A DNA stretch of 64,000 nt. It comes from Ilyobacter_A sp963675185. GTDB lineage: Bacteria; Fusobacteriota; Fusobacteriia; Fusobacteriales; Fusobacteriaceae. Shown here in pieces: positions 47,175-55,160 of this stretch (the first letter of the stretch is position 1; each line of letters begins with the position of its first letter). Under the pieces are notes generated by a model. That model was given only the letters and a program-made list of their open reading frames with translations, did no database searches and was not told where the DNA came from. The DNA lies in assembly GCA_963675185.2 (NCBI GenBank), contig CAXXOH010000003.1:868001-932000 (forward strand), in the 5' to 3' direction. The translations under genes were made by a program, and so were the position numbers.

Positions 47175-47215
47175 TACAAAACAGTGCTTTGAGCACTAAA
47201 AAGGAGGCGTTAGAT

Positions 47216-48151
47216 TTGAAAAAAAATATTTGGCTGATTTTTACAATGATGCTTTTATTTACCTTTGTTGGTTGTGGAAAAAAAGAAGAAGACGGAAAGT
47301 TAAGAATAGGGGTTGCTATTTCAAGCTTTGGAGACCAGTTCATTGTATTAATGGTTGATAAGATGAGAAATTACAGCTTAGAAAAATACGGAGACGAACT
47401 GGAACTTACTTTCGTCGATGCAAAAAATGACCCAGGGAAACAGTTAAATCAAGTAGAAAACTTCATAACTCAAGGCGTGGATGCCATAATCTGTCTCCCT
47501 GTTGATTCTGATTCTACTGATGGTTTGTCACAACGTGCCATAGACGCTGGCATCCCTATAATTTACACTAACAGACCGCCTAAAACTCTTGAAGATGGTG
47601 TTTGGTCTGTTGGTTCTGACCAAAAAATAGCTGGTGTAATGCAAATGGAATACTTAGCTGAAAAAATGGGTGGAAAAGGAAACGTTGCTATACTACTAGG
47701 TACTCTCGGACATGACGCTACAACAAAAAGAACTGCCGGGGTTGAGGAAGTTGTTGCAAAATACCCTGACATAAAAATAATAAAACAGCAAACCGGGCTA
47801 TATCAAAGACCTGAAGGTCTGCAAGTTATGGAAAACTGGCTAAGCTCAGGAGACCAAATAGACGCCGTAGCGGCTAATAATGACGAAATGGCTATAGGTG
47901 CAATCAGCGCCATCGACGCCTATGGAAAAGGTGGACAAATCCTAGTAGGAGGAGTGGACGGTACCCCAGATGCTCTGGATATGATGAGTAAAGGTAAATT
48001 GGCGGTTACTATATTCCAAGACGGACAAGGTCAAGGAGCAGGTGCTATAGACGTAGCATACAAAGTACTAAAAGGCGAAACTGTAGATCAAGTAACTAAT
48101 GTTCCGTTCAAGCTTATCACTGAAGAAAACTACAAAGAATTTATGAAATAA
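47216..48151 (+). CDS. Rhizopine/sugar-type ABC substrate-binding lipoprotein 2
   Basis: A 311-aa paralogue of the protein at 45913, with the same TTG start context, lipobox FVGC (Cys20) and binding-protein fold (LRIGVAISSFGDQF, TFVDAKNDPGKQL, CLPVDSDSTDG, NRPPKTLEDG, AAANNDEMAIGAI, FKLITEENY). The longer frame starting at 47189 lacks a matching ribosome binding site; GGAGG sits before the TTG. A hairpin GTGCT-TTG-AGCAC lies just upstream of that site, as in paralogue 1. Substitutions cluster in the probable ligand contacts (for example CLPVDS for VVPVDS), suggesting related but different ligands. Confidence 0.85.
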   Translation: MKKNIWLIFTMMLLFTFVGCGKKEEDGKLRIGVAISSFGDQFIVLMVDKMRNYSLEKYGDELELTFVDAKNDPGKQLNQVENFITQGVDAIICLPVDSDSTDGLSQRAIDAGIPIIYTNRPPKTLEDGVWSVGSDQKIAGVMQMEYLAEKMGGKGNVAILLGTLGHDATTKRTAGVEEVVAKYPDIKIIKQQTGLYQRPEGLQVMENWLSSGDQIDAVAANNDEMAIGAISAIDAYGKGGQILVGGVDGTPDALDMMSKGKLAVTIFQDGQGQGAGAIDVAYKVLKGETVDQVTNVPFKLITEENYKEFMK

Positions 48152-48175
48152 GATTCAATTAAATATTAAAAAAAC

Positions 48176-48217
48176 ACCACGAGACGAGGAGTCTAGCCTT
48201 TTCTCGTGGTATTTTTA
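48176..48217 (+). terminator. Terminator after binding lipoprotein 2
   Basis: ACCACGAGA (48176-48184) pairs with TCTCGTGGT (48202-48210), followed by ATTTTTATG. Confidence 0.85.
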
Positions 48218-48362
48218 TGGACGGATTTTCAATTAATATGCAAAAACCCAACTCTTTTTAGCCTATTTAACCTACATAAAAACAACTCATAAAAAAAACA
48301 TATTATTTTTTAGAATATTTTGTTATGAAAAAATATTTTTGACTTATTTTTGAATTCAACTA

Positions 48363-48390
48363 TTGATTTAAAAAAAATATATACTATAAT
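48363..48390 (+). promoter_or_regulatory. Promoter of the TIM-barrel gene region
   Basis: TTGATT (48363-48368), 16-bp spacer and TATAAT (48385-48390). The surroundings resemble the promoter region at 45470-45512. If active it would make a leader of about 580 nt up to 48974. Confidence 0.6.
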
Positions 48391-48554
48391 CATAATAAGG
48401 GAAAGCTTCGAGAACATTTTAATCGCTTTTGTTTCAAAGTTGGTTAAAATCGTTTCGACGCCGAGCAGTTGAGTTTTTCAGACTTTGGTCACAATAAAAA
48501 CTCCGTCGTTTGACATACGGGAATTTTACTGGTTATTATTCTTAGAAATTTCTG

Positions 48555-48725
48555 CATATTTTACGCGTATTCCTAAAAAAATAGTTTCTAAATTGAATAA
48601 ATAACTGTAATAGTATGTATGGCAGCTATTCTTTAATAATTTTATAAAGTGTAAGAAGTTACAATTATCCAAGAGGAGGCATTTCAATGAATCTTTGTTT
48701 TAACCAGACAACAACTTTAGAAAAT
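48555..48725. repeat. Leader block repeat, copy 2
   Basis: Second copy of the block at 46975-47135. AAGAGGAGG followed by an ATG at 48687 opens a 22-codon frame starting MNLCFNQ that stops at once; it is most likely the remnant of a lost gene's first codons rather than a functional peptide. Confidence 0.6.
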
Positions 48726-48729
48726 TCTA

Positions 48730-48901
48730 ACCTGATAATATCTCTCTGTTCCTGATGGGGCGGAATGGTAAATACATCCCCAGGAATTAGTGGTAACGAA
48801 ATGTTTTTATGTTGATGAATAGGTACTGAATTCATGGTTTTAAAGACTTCAATATTAATTGCGCTATTGTCTTGTGGTTTGTAATCAAAATATGGTATCA
48901 C
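48730..48901 (-). pseudogene. AraC-family regulator N-terminal fragment
   Basis: The minus-strand frame beginning at 48901 reads like the cupin N-terminus of an AraC regulator: MIPYFDYKPQDNSAINIEVF, then VPIHQHK jumping directly to LPLIPGDVFTIPPHQE. The usual stretch between the HxH segment and PGDVF is missing, so there has been an internal deletion, and the reading runs into the repeat block without a DNA-binding domain. A relic only. Confidence 0.6.
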
Positions 48902-48973
48902 TGCTAATCACCCTTTCTATCGGTTAGCATAAACATAAAAATAATACATAGATTGTATAGGAGGTATTGTAAT

Positions 48974-49837
48974 ATGAAATTAGGATTTAATGAAGGTTGT
49001 GACCGTTTTTGTAAGGATCATTCAGTTTTAAAAGATCTTGATTATTGCGAAAAAGCTGGATTCGATTATATCGACATCCAATCAGAGTGTTTAAACCGAG
49101 ACTTAGAAGCAGGCAAGTACACACTTGAAGAATTAGGTGAATGGTTTAAGACTCATAACCTTAAAATGTCATCTTACAACGCTTTGATTTTCTTCAACAT
49201 GAAAGAAACTCAAGCTGAAAAAGACGCTGTTATGGCTGAGTTAGACGAGATCATCAGACGTTGTCAAATTCTAGACTGTCCAATGATCGTTGTAGTACCT
49301 AGCATGGATATTAAAAAGCCTGCTACTCTCGACGAAATCAAAGAAGACGCTGTAGAAGTATTAAATCAAATGGTTGAAAAATGCGAGCCTTACGGCATTA
49401 AATTATCACTTGAGTTCGTTGCTCATCCATCAATGACAATAAACCGTTTTGATGATGCTTACGAAATCGTTAAAGCTGTTGATTCTCCATTGGTAGGCCT
49501 TACTTTAGACCAATATCACTTCCATGCTATGGCTTCAGATTGGGCAAAATTAGAAGAAGCTGATGGCAGCAAGATTTTTGTATGGCATTTAAACGACATG
49601 GAAAACATGCCTTGTGGCGCTCCTTACAATACAGATGAAATACGTTTATGGCCTGGAGAACCAGCTGGTTGCCTTGATCACAAACGTTATGCTGATATAT
49701 TCAAAAAAATCGGTATTGCTGCTGATGCTTGCATCATCGAAGTTTTCCGTCCTGAATATTATGAAATGGATCAAGAAGACAACGTAAAAAAAGCTTATGA
49801 AGTAACAAAAGCTCACGTAGCAAAATACTGGGATTAA
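48974..49837 (+). CDS. TIM-barrel sugar phosphate isomerase/epimerase
   Basis: A 287-aa protein of the xylose isomerase-like TIM-barrel family (IolE/IolI/IolH type). It shows LDYCEKAGFDYIDIQSE, MIVVVPSMDIKK, IKLSLEFVAHPSMTIN with a probable metal-ligand Glu, VGLTLDQYHFHAM (Asp/His), VWHLNDMENMPCG and ACIIEVFRPEYYEM. The ATG at 48974 follows AGGAGGT; an upstream in-frame ATG at 48953 precedes that site. Base composition is less AT-rich than the flanks. A fragment of a second, related gene follows at 49864. The substrate is unknown; a cyclitol or keto-sugar fits the locus. Confidence 0.85.
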   Translation: MKLGFNEGCDRFCKDHSVLKDLDYCEKAGFDYIDIQSECLNRDLEAGKYTLEELGEWFKTHNLKMSSYNALIFFNMKETQAEKDAVMAELDEIIRRCQILDCPMIVVVPSMDIKKPATLDEIKEDAVEVLNQMVEKCEPYGIKLSLEFVAHPSMTINRFDDAYEIVKAVDSPLVGLTLDQYHFHAMASDWAKLEEADGSKIFVWHLNDMENMPCGAPYNTDEIRLWPGEPAGCLDHKRYADIFKKIGIAADACIIEVFRPEYYEMDQEDNVKKAYEVTKAHVAKYWD

Positions 49838-49863
49838 TCTTATAACCAAAAAGCTTTAAGGCT

Positions 49864-50035
49864 GTGCACATTCTGTAAAAGTGCTTAACGAATTAGCTGA
49901 CATAGCTGAGCCTTATGGAATCAGACTAGGAATCGAATTCGTTGGTCATCCGTAGTGTACAATAAACGCATTCGGGCAAGCTTACGAAATCGCAGAAGCC
50001 GTAAACAGAGACAACGTAGGAGTAGTTCTTGATAT
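49864..50035 (+). pseudogene. Fragment of a second TIM-barrel epimerase
   Basis: The translation contains VLNELADIAEPYGIRLGIEF then VGHP, a stop, TINAFGQAYEIAEAVNRD and VGVVLD. This corresponds to the middle of the intact neighbour (VLNQMVEKCEPYGIKLSLEF and VAHP). Both ends are missing and there is an in-frame TAG after the HP. It joins the next fragment at TTCTTGAT, a sequence compatible with both parents. Confidence 0.75.
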
Positions 50036-50530
50036 CAATGGTTGACAAAATGAAGGCTTTCGCTGAAGAAACTTACGGAGATGAGATGGAGATCACTTTC
50101 GTCGATGCTAAAGATGACCCCGCTAAACAGCTTGGTCAAATCGAAAACTTTGTGACTCAAGGTATGGATAAAATAATCGTAGTTCCTGTGGATTCCGATT
50201 CTAGTGATACTATGTCAAAACTGGCTAAACTCTGGTGACAAAATCGACATCGTAGCATCTAACAATGACGAGATGGCTATAGGTGCAATAAGCGCTAGAG
50301 AAGCTGCTGGAAAAACTGGACAAATCCTAGTAGGAGGAGTTGACGGTACTGTAGACGCTATCGATATGATCACTCAAGGAAAACTTGCTGTTTCTGTATT
50401 CCAAGACGGTCAAGGAGCTGGAGCTGGAGAAGTTGCTTACAAATTATGGAAAGGGGAACCAGTAGAGCAAGTTACTAATGTTCCGTTCCAATTTATAACT
50501 CCAGACAACTACAAAGATTTCATAAAATAA
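50027..50530 (+). pseudogene. Broken third binding lipoprotein
   Basis: Two pieces of a binding protein close to that at 45913. The first (about 50036-50230) covers SMVDKMKAFAEETYGDEMEI to DSDSSDTMSKL; the second (about 50222-50530) covers WLNSGDKIDIVASNNDEMAI to DNYKDFIK in another frame. About 300 bp of the parent are missing between them. The junction AAAACTGGCTA matches both AAAACTAGCTA and AAAACTGGCTA at the corresponding places of paralogue 1, so the deletion probably used this short repeat. The signal peptide and first residues are also absent. Confidence 0.85.
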
Positions 50531-50554
50531 AATTCAATCAAATGTTAAAAATTC

Positions 50555-50598
50555 TGCCATGAGACTAAGGAGGCTGCCTTCATCTCGTGGCATTTTTA
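50555..50598 (+). terminator. Terminator after the broken binding protein
   Basis: TGCCATGAGA (50555-50564) pairs with TCTCGTGGCA (50583-50592), followed by TTTTTAT. It matches the terminators of the two intact paralogues. Confidence 0.8.
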
Positions 50599-50767
50599 TG
50601 ACCATATTTTCAGTTATTCATATCAACACTTTTTGAAATGAACAACTGAAAATATGCTATCCTTTTTACTCAAACAAAATACAAGATAAACGTATTCAGT
50701 AAATCCCTGTTTTTAACTTTATTTATCGACAACAAAACCAACAGAATACAGAAAGGATGATTTCACC

Positions 50768-50816
50768 ATGCAGTGTTTTGTTAAAAAAAAATTTACATCC
50801 ACTTTTCAAGACTTGA
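50768..50816 (+). pseudogene. AraC-family regulator start cut by an IS30-type element
   Basis: The first 14 or so codons (MQCFVKKKFTSTFQ) nearly match the start of the intact AraC gene at 52087 (MQCFVKKNFISTFQ), with similar DNA around the start codon. The match stops where the IS element begins. No continuation of this copy is seen on the far side of the element; instead the promoter region of the intact gene follows. Confidence 0.75.
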
Positions 50817-51882
50817 ATTGTATAATTAATTGCAACAAAAAATGACCCATAGATATTTCCTTGGTATAATATGAGTGCGAACAAACATTTAAAGGAGATT
50901 TTCTATGAGTCATACATATTTTAGCATAAATGAAAGAGAAACAATAGCGTTATCTTTAGCAAAAGGGATGAAACCCCTTCATATCGCAAAAATACTAGGC
51001 AGAAACAGATCCAGTATTGGAAGAGAAATCAAGCGGAATAGCATTGATGGCGAATACAGAGGGTTGAACGCTCAAGAGGCATACAATTCTAGAAAGTCTT
51101 CATGTGGATGTGGAGCCAAGGAGAAGCTTGAAGATGAAAAGATTGTCGACTATATTCAAATGAGACTTGAAGATGGTTGGACTCCCGAACAAATTGCTGG
51201 TAGAGCTAAAATTAAAGGTGTTGACTGTCCTTGTTTTAAGACTATCTACAGAGGTATTAAAGAGGGGAAATTTAAGGGTACAGAAAAGGAACTCCTTCCG
51301 AGACAGGGTAAGAAAAAATCTAACGGCATTAAGGAAACAAGAGGAACTATTCCAGATAAGAAAAACATATCAGAAAGGCCTAAAGAAGCAGATGAAAGAA
51401 GTGAAATAGGACATTTTGAGAGTGATACTGTAGTAAGTTCAGGAAAACAGGGAGCTATGATGACGTATGTTGATAGAAAGTCAGGATATGGACTTGTAGA
51501 GCTAATGGATAACAGAAAGGCTGCAACATTTAATCAAGTGACTTTAGAGGCTTTTAAAGTGATACCAGGTAAGTTCATTAAAACTTTTACATCTGATAAT
51601 GGGAAAGAATTTGCAGGATTTAAAGAGCTCGAAAAAGAATTGAATGTTGAGTGTTATTTTGCAAACCCTTATCATTCTTGGGAAAGAGGATGTAATGAGA
51701 ATTACAACGGATTACTCCGAAGATATTTTCCAAAAGGAAGCAATTTTTTTAAGTTAACAAAAGAAGAGGTAAGAAAAGTGATGGAAGCACTTAATCATAG
51801 ACCGAGAAAACGTCTAGGTTGGAAAACACCCCATGAAGTATTTTGGGGTGAAATCCAAGAGTGTTGCATTTAATTTGACAAT
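50817..51882 (+). mobile_element. IS30-type insertion sequence
   Basis: A 1,066-bp element bounded by imperfect inverted repeats of about 20 bp (50817-50836 and 51863-51882; ATTGT...AATTGCAAC type, about 17 of 20 matching) and carrying one complete transposase. I could not define a target-site duplication with confidence. It sits between a truncated AraC start and the intact AraC gene. Confidence 0.85.
50905..51873 (+). CDS. IS30-family transposase
   Basis: A 322-aa transposase. The N-terminal helix-turn-helix (FSINERETIALSLAKGMKPL, then HIAKILGRNRSSIGREIKRN) is typical of IS30. The DDE catalytic residues are visible in GHFESDTVVS, TFTSDNGKEFAGF and WERGCNENYNGLLRRYFPKG. Length and order are normal and the frame is uninterrupted, so it may be active. 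The ATG has AAGGAG upstream. Confidence 0.93.
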   Translation: MSHTYFSINERETIALSLAKGMKPLHIAKILGRNRSSIGREIKRNSIDGEYRGLNAQEAYNSRKSSCGCGAKEKLEDEKIVDYIQMRLEDGWTPEQIAGRAKIKGVDCPCFKTIYRGIKEGKFKGTEKELLPRQGKKKSNGIKETRGTIPDKKNISERPKEADERSEIGHFESDTVVSSGKQGAMMTYVDRKSGYGLVELMDNRKAATFNQVTLEAFKVIPGKFIKTFTSDNGKEFAGFKELEKELNVECYFANPYHSWERGCNENYNGLLRRYFPKGSNFFKLTKEEVRKVMEALNHRPRKRLGWKTPHEVFWGEIQECCI

Positions 51883-51977
51883 CTAGGAAATAAAAAACTA
51901 TATTCGCTAAAATAGTAAGATTTTTAAGTTTTTAAAACTTAAGTTTAAACTATGTCCAGAAAAAGGGCTTTTTTTTA

Positions 51978-52012
51978 TCAAAACAAAGTGGAATTTTTAA
52001 GGTTATTATTTT
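51978..52012 (+). promoter_or_regulatory. Shared upstream element of the AraC gene
   Basis: The stretch AAAACAAAGTGG, TTTTTAAGG, TTATTATT resembles 53087-53122 upstream of the oxidoreductase fragment (AAAACAAAAGTA, ACTTAAGG, ATATTATT). A -10 element TATACT follows at 52023-52028, with no good -35 box, as expected for activator-dependent promoters. It is a candidate binding site for the AraC protein itself. Confidence 0.45.
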
Positions 52013-52086
52013 TTAAAAATACTATACTTAATTATAGGGTATATATTCAACAAAATACATCCATATAAATAAAGGGGGATTTCACT

Positions 52087-52935
52087 ATGCAATGTTTTGT
52101 TAAAAAAAATTTCATATCCACTTTTCAAACTGAAAAAACTCCTAAACTTCTATACGTTTGTGAAGCGGATGCGGATCTTACAAAACTACCCTGTGTTATG
52201 CATATGCACGAAGACCGCCTAGAAATTTTGTACATTAGACACGGCAGAGGAATTCACACTATCGGAGGAAAGCAGTACCACACACAAAAAGGAGATATCC
52301 TAATCTATAACAGTGGTACTCTGCATGACGAACGCACAAATCCCGATGCTGAAATGAGTGTATACAGCTGTGCTGTCAGCAACCTTAAATTAGAGGGATT
52401 AAGAGAAAATTGCTTATTACCAGATAATGCAAATCCCGTTTTAAAAAGCGGCTCGTCCAGTGGAGATGTAGAAAATATTTTTAAGATTATGCATTCTCAA
52501 ATCAAATCTCAAAATAACGGTGCCGAAGAGATAGGCCACCACCTGTTGCAGTCTCTTATCTCTATAATTTTAAACCAACTGGACAAACCAAGAGTGCAAG
52601 AGGAAAGCACCGAACATTTTATAGGAAAGCGTATAAAAAAATATATCGACGACCATTATTCTGAGGAACTGACTTTAGAGAGCATCGGTAGCAAGCTACA
52701 CATAAGCCCATCCTATTTATGCAGTGTTTTTAAAAAAACTACCGGATATCCACCTATACAATATATTACGAACCGCAGGATTGGAACAGCTCAATCTTTG
52801 CTTATCGGCTCAGACTACAACATTACCGATATCGCGTTTATGGTAGGGTATTCCGATTCTAATTACTTCAGCACTATTTTTACAAAAACTGTCGGTATGT
52901 CTCCAATGAAATATCGAAAACGCTGGATACATTAA
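52087..52935 (+). CDS. AraC-family transcriptional regulator
   Basis: A 282-aa regulator. The N-terminal cupin effector domain has HMHEDRLEILYIRHGRG and TQKGDILIYNSGTLHDE (residues about 38-85). The C-terminal about 100 residues carry two AraC helix-turn-helix units (LTLESIGSKLHISPSYLCSV, and ITDIAFMVGYSDSNYFSTIF followed by KTVGMSPMKYRKR). The start has GGGGGA upstream. It probably activates sugar genes in this accessory region; similar sequences before 52087 and 53226 suggest autoregulation and control of the lost oxidoreductase gene. Confidence 0.9.
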   Translation: MQCFVKKNFISTFQTEKTPKLLYVCEADADLTKLPCVMHMHEDRLEILYIRHGRGIHTIGGKQYHTQKGDILIYNSGTLHDERTNPDAEMSVYSCAVSNLKLEGLRENCLLPDNANPVLKSGSSSGDVENIFKIMHSQIKSQNNGAEEIGHHLLQSLISIILNQLDKPRVQEESTEHFIGKRIKKYIDDHYSEELTLESIGSKLHISPSYLCSVFKKTTGYPPIQYITNRRIGTAQSLLIGSDYNITDIAFMVGYSDSNYFSTIFTKTVGMSPMKYRKRWIH

Positions 52936-52960
52936 TCCAATAAAATTTAAAATATTTTTT

Positions 52961-52993
52961 AAGCCTCACACCATATGGCGTGAGGCTTTTTTA
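52961..52993 (+). terminator. Terminator of the AraC gene
   Basis: AGCCTCAC and GTGAGGCT form a stem over CCATATGG, followed by TTTTTTATT. Confidence 0.88.
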
Positions 52994-53225
52994 TTGAAAC
53001 ATGTAAAACATTATTTTAAAAATAGTAATATACTCGAGGTTTTTGAGAAAAGTTTTAAAAAAGCTCAAAAAACGGCTGTTTTTTAACCAAAACAAAAGTA
53101 AGATACTTAAGGATATTATTTCAAAAAAAATATATACTTATAACATAAAAAATAAAACATCTCAAACTGAAAGAAATCATAAATGATTATTTAAAGTCAT
53201 GAAATATTAAAAGGGGGGATTTGCA

Positions 53226-53365
53226 ATGACAATAAACGGAGAAAAAATGATTAAAAAACCTTTACGTTGGGCGATGGTAGGAGGTGGCCGTACAGGTCAA
53301 GTAGGTTACAAACATAGAATAGGGGCTCTTAGAGACAATACAGCATATGAATTAGTAGCAATCGA
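53226..53365 (+). pseudogene. Gfo/Idh/MocA oxidoreductase N-terminal fragment
   Basis: About 45 codons of a dehydrogenase: after the ATG, KKPLRWAMVGGGRTGQVGY (Rossmann GGGxxG) and IGALRDNTAYELVA. The reading then runs into transposon-derived DNA at about 53366, so most of the gene is lost. GGGGGGA precedes the start and the AraC-type upstream element lies at 53087-53122. When whole it probably acted with the TIM-barrel epimerase, as in inositol-type pathways. Confidence 0.8.
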
Positions 53366-53433
53366 ATTGCTCTTTAAGAAGATTCTGAACATCGGAAACA
53401 TCCTTTAGTTTCCCTTCCTGCATAAGTTCAGGG
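53366..53433 (-). pseudogene. Outer IS256-type transposase fragment (inner part)
   Basis: Read on the minus strand this encodes LPELMQEGKLKDVSDVQNLL then KE, the N-terminal region typical of IS256-family transposases. It is the counterpart of the start fragment at 54805-54854; the IS256-type element at 53434-54804 lies between the two. The remainder of this transposase is missing, with a direct join to the oxidoreductase fragment. Confidence 0.65.
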
Positions 53434-54804
53434 AGTTTCCCGAATTTAGTGTAAATTTAATTTCACCCCTCCTAGTCATTAGAAGTATAATCTATTGATT
53501 AGGGAGGTTTTTTGTATGAGTAGAAAAGTTAAAAATATTAATCCTTTAGTTAAAAAGATTTTTCAGGAAAACGATATCCAAAATATTGCTGAGGCGCAGT
53601 CCATTATGAAACATATGTTTAAAGACATGGTTTCCCTTATGCTGGAAGCCGAAATGGATGAAACCCTTGGATATTCTAAATATGAAAGAAACTCTAATAC
53701 GAATAACTCTAGAAATGGGAATAATCAAAAGAAGGTAAAAACAAGCCTTGGAGAAGTTGAGCTTGATATTCCGCGTGACCGCGAGGGAATCTTTGAACCT
53801 CAGGTTGTACCTAAATATTCCCGTGACATCTCAGATATTGAAGACAAGATAATATCCATGTAGTGGACGTGGTATGTCCACTACAGATATTAATGATCAT
53901 CTCGAAGAAATCTACGGTATGAGCTTTTCCTCAACTCAGATAAGCAGGATAACAGACAAAGTAATGGATGAAGCAAACCAATAGAAATCAAGACCTTTAA
54001 AAGCCTGCTATCCTTTTATTTTTCTGGATGCAACTTATTTCAATGTCAAAACCAATGGAAAAGTAATCAATAAAGTAGCATACATAATTGTAGGAATTGA
54101 TCTGGAAGGAAAGAAAGATATACTGAGCATCACAGTAGGAGAAAATGAAAGTTCTAAGTTTTGGTTAAAAGAAATAGATTCTCTTAGATCAAGAGGAGTA
54201 GAAGAGATCTTCATTGCTTCTGTTGATGGGCTGCCTGGCTTCAAAGAAGCAATTAAGACTATCTATCCTGACACAAAGGTACAGAGGTGTATCGTACACC
54301 AAATCAGAAATACTTTAAGGTTTCTTAACTACAAGGAGAGGAAAATCTTCGCGAAGGAACTCAAAGATGTTTACAAAGCGCATGACGCTGAAACAGGCTT
54401 CAGCTCACTGGAAAGGCTAAATAAGGAGTACCCTGAATACTCTCCAGCGCTTAAATCCTGGTATGATAACTGGAATGAATTAAGTCACTTTTTTGAGTAT
54501 CCGCAGGAAATCAGGAAGATAATCTATACTACGAATACCATAGAGAGTATCAATAGTCAATTTAAGAAGGTAAGTCGCTCTAAGTCAGTATTTCCGACAG
54601 ATGACTCTCTTCAGAAGGTTCTTTATCTGGCATCTAAGAACATGCTAAAAAAGTGGACTCAGAAAATTAGGGGATGGGAAAAGATACTGAGAATGCTGGT
54701 AGTAATTTATCCAGAAAAGATGGATAAATATTTAATTTAAAAGGAGCTCCAGATGGGGCTCCCACTAATGGCTAGGAATCTAATTTACACGTAATTTGGG
54801 AAAG
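53434..54804 (+). mobile_element. Inner IS256-type insertion sequence (degraded)
   Basis: About 1.37 kb, bounded by imperfect inverted repeats (53434-53460 and 54781-54804, TTTCCC-AATT-GTGTAAATT type). It carries a broken IS256-family transposase and lies inside remnants of another IS256-type element on the opposite strand. No clear target-site duplication was seen, so the nesting may also involve rearrangement. Confidence 0.75.
53516..54740 (+). pseudogene. IS256-family transposase, frameshifted and with a nonsense codon
   Basis: The first 115 or so codons are intact (LMLEAEMDETLGYSKYERN is a family hallmark). Near 53862 an extra base gives a TAG where family members read SMYARGMS. Near 53981 a second TAG stands in the place of a Trp codon. 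The DDE parts remain visible downstream: FLDATYFNVK, SVDGLPGFKEAI and NTIESINSQFKK. The product cannot be made as one chain, so the element is dead unless helped by another copy. Confidence 0.9.
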
Positions 54805-54854
54805 ACCCTAAGTTCACGTACTTTTTGTTTGTCTAATAACCCTTTGAATGACAT
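54805..54854 (-). pseudogene. Outer IS256-type transposase start fragment
   Basis: On the minus strand AAGGAGGTACC is followed by an ATG at 54854 and MSFKGLLDKQKVRELR, which then meets the inner element. Upstream, GAGGGTGTAAAATATTTGGT (54900-54928 region) looks like the terminal inverted repeat of this outer element. Confidence 0.65.
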
Positions 54855-54927
54855 GTGAGTGGTACCTCCTTATTGATATTTTATTTTACATCAATTTCGG
54901 AGTCTACACCAAATATTTTACACCCTC

Positions 54928-54954
54928 GGGTAAAAGAAAACTTTTCTTTTACCC
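54928..54954. terminator. Perfect hairpin beside the outer IS end
   Basis: GGGTAAAAGAAAA and TTTTCTTTTACCC pair with essentially no loop. It lies just outside the outer element's end and could act as a terminator in either direction. The sequence 54955-55131 is AT-rich with no gene seen. Confidence 0.6.
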
Positions 54955-55160
54955 CTTATTATTTATAAAGTTGCTAAAGATCTGATTTTTATTAGCTAAC
55001 CCTAAATATTTCATCCTATAATTTTATATGCAAAACTTCCCATTATATCATTCTTTTAAATCTAAATTTTTTCATATATTTTACCTATTAAAAAACTAGA
55101 TTCTATAGTATTTCCATATTAAATACACCTAAGATATTTTCTTTAAAATAGAGATATTTA

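Noticed and set aside
48687..48755. 22-codon plus-strand frame with a good ribosome site (MNLCFNQ...)
   Set aside because: The other copy of the block has ACG in place of the ATG, and the surrounding DNA is a degraded duplicate, so it is more likely a gene relic than a leader peptide.
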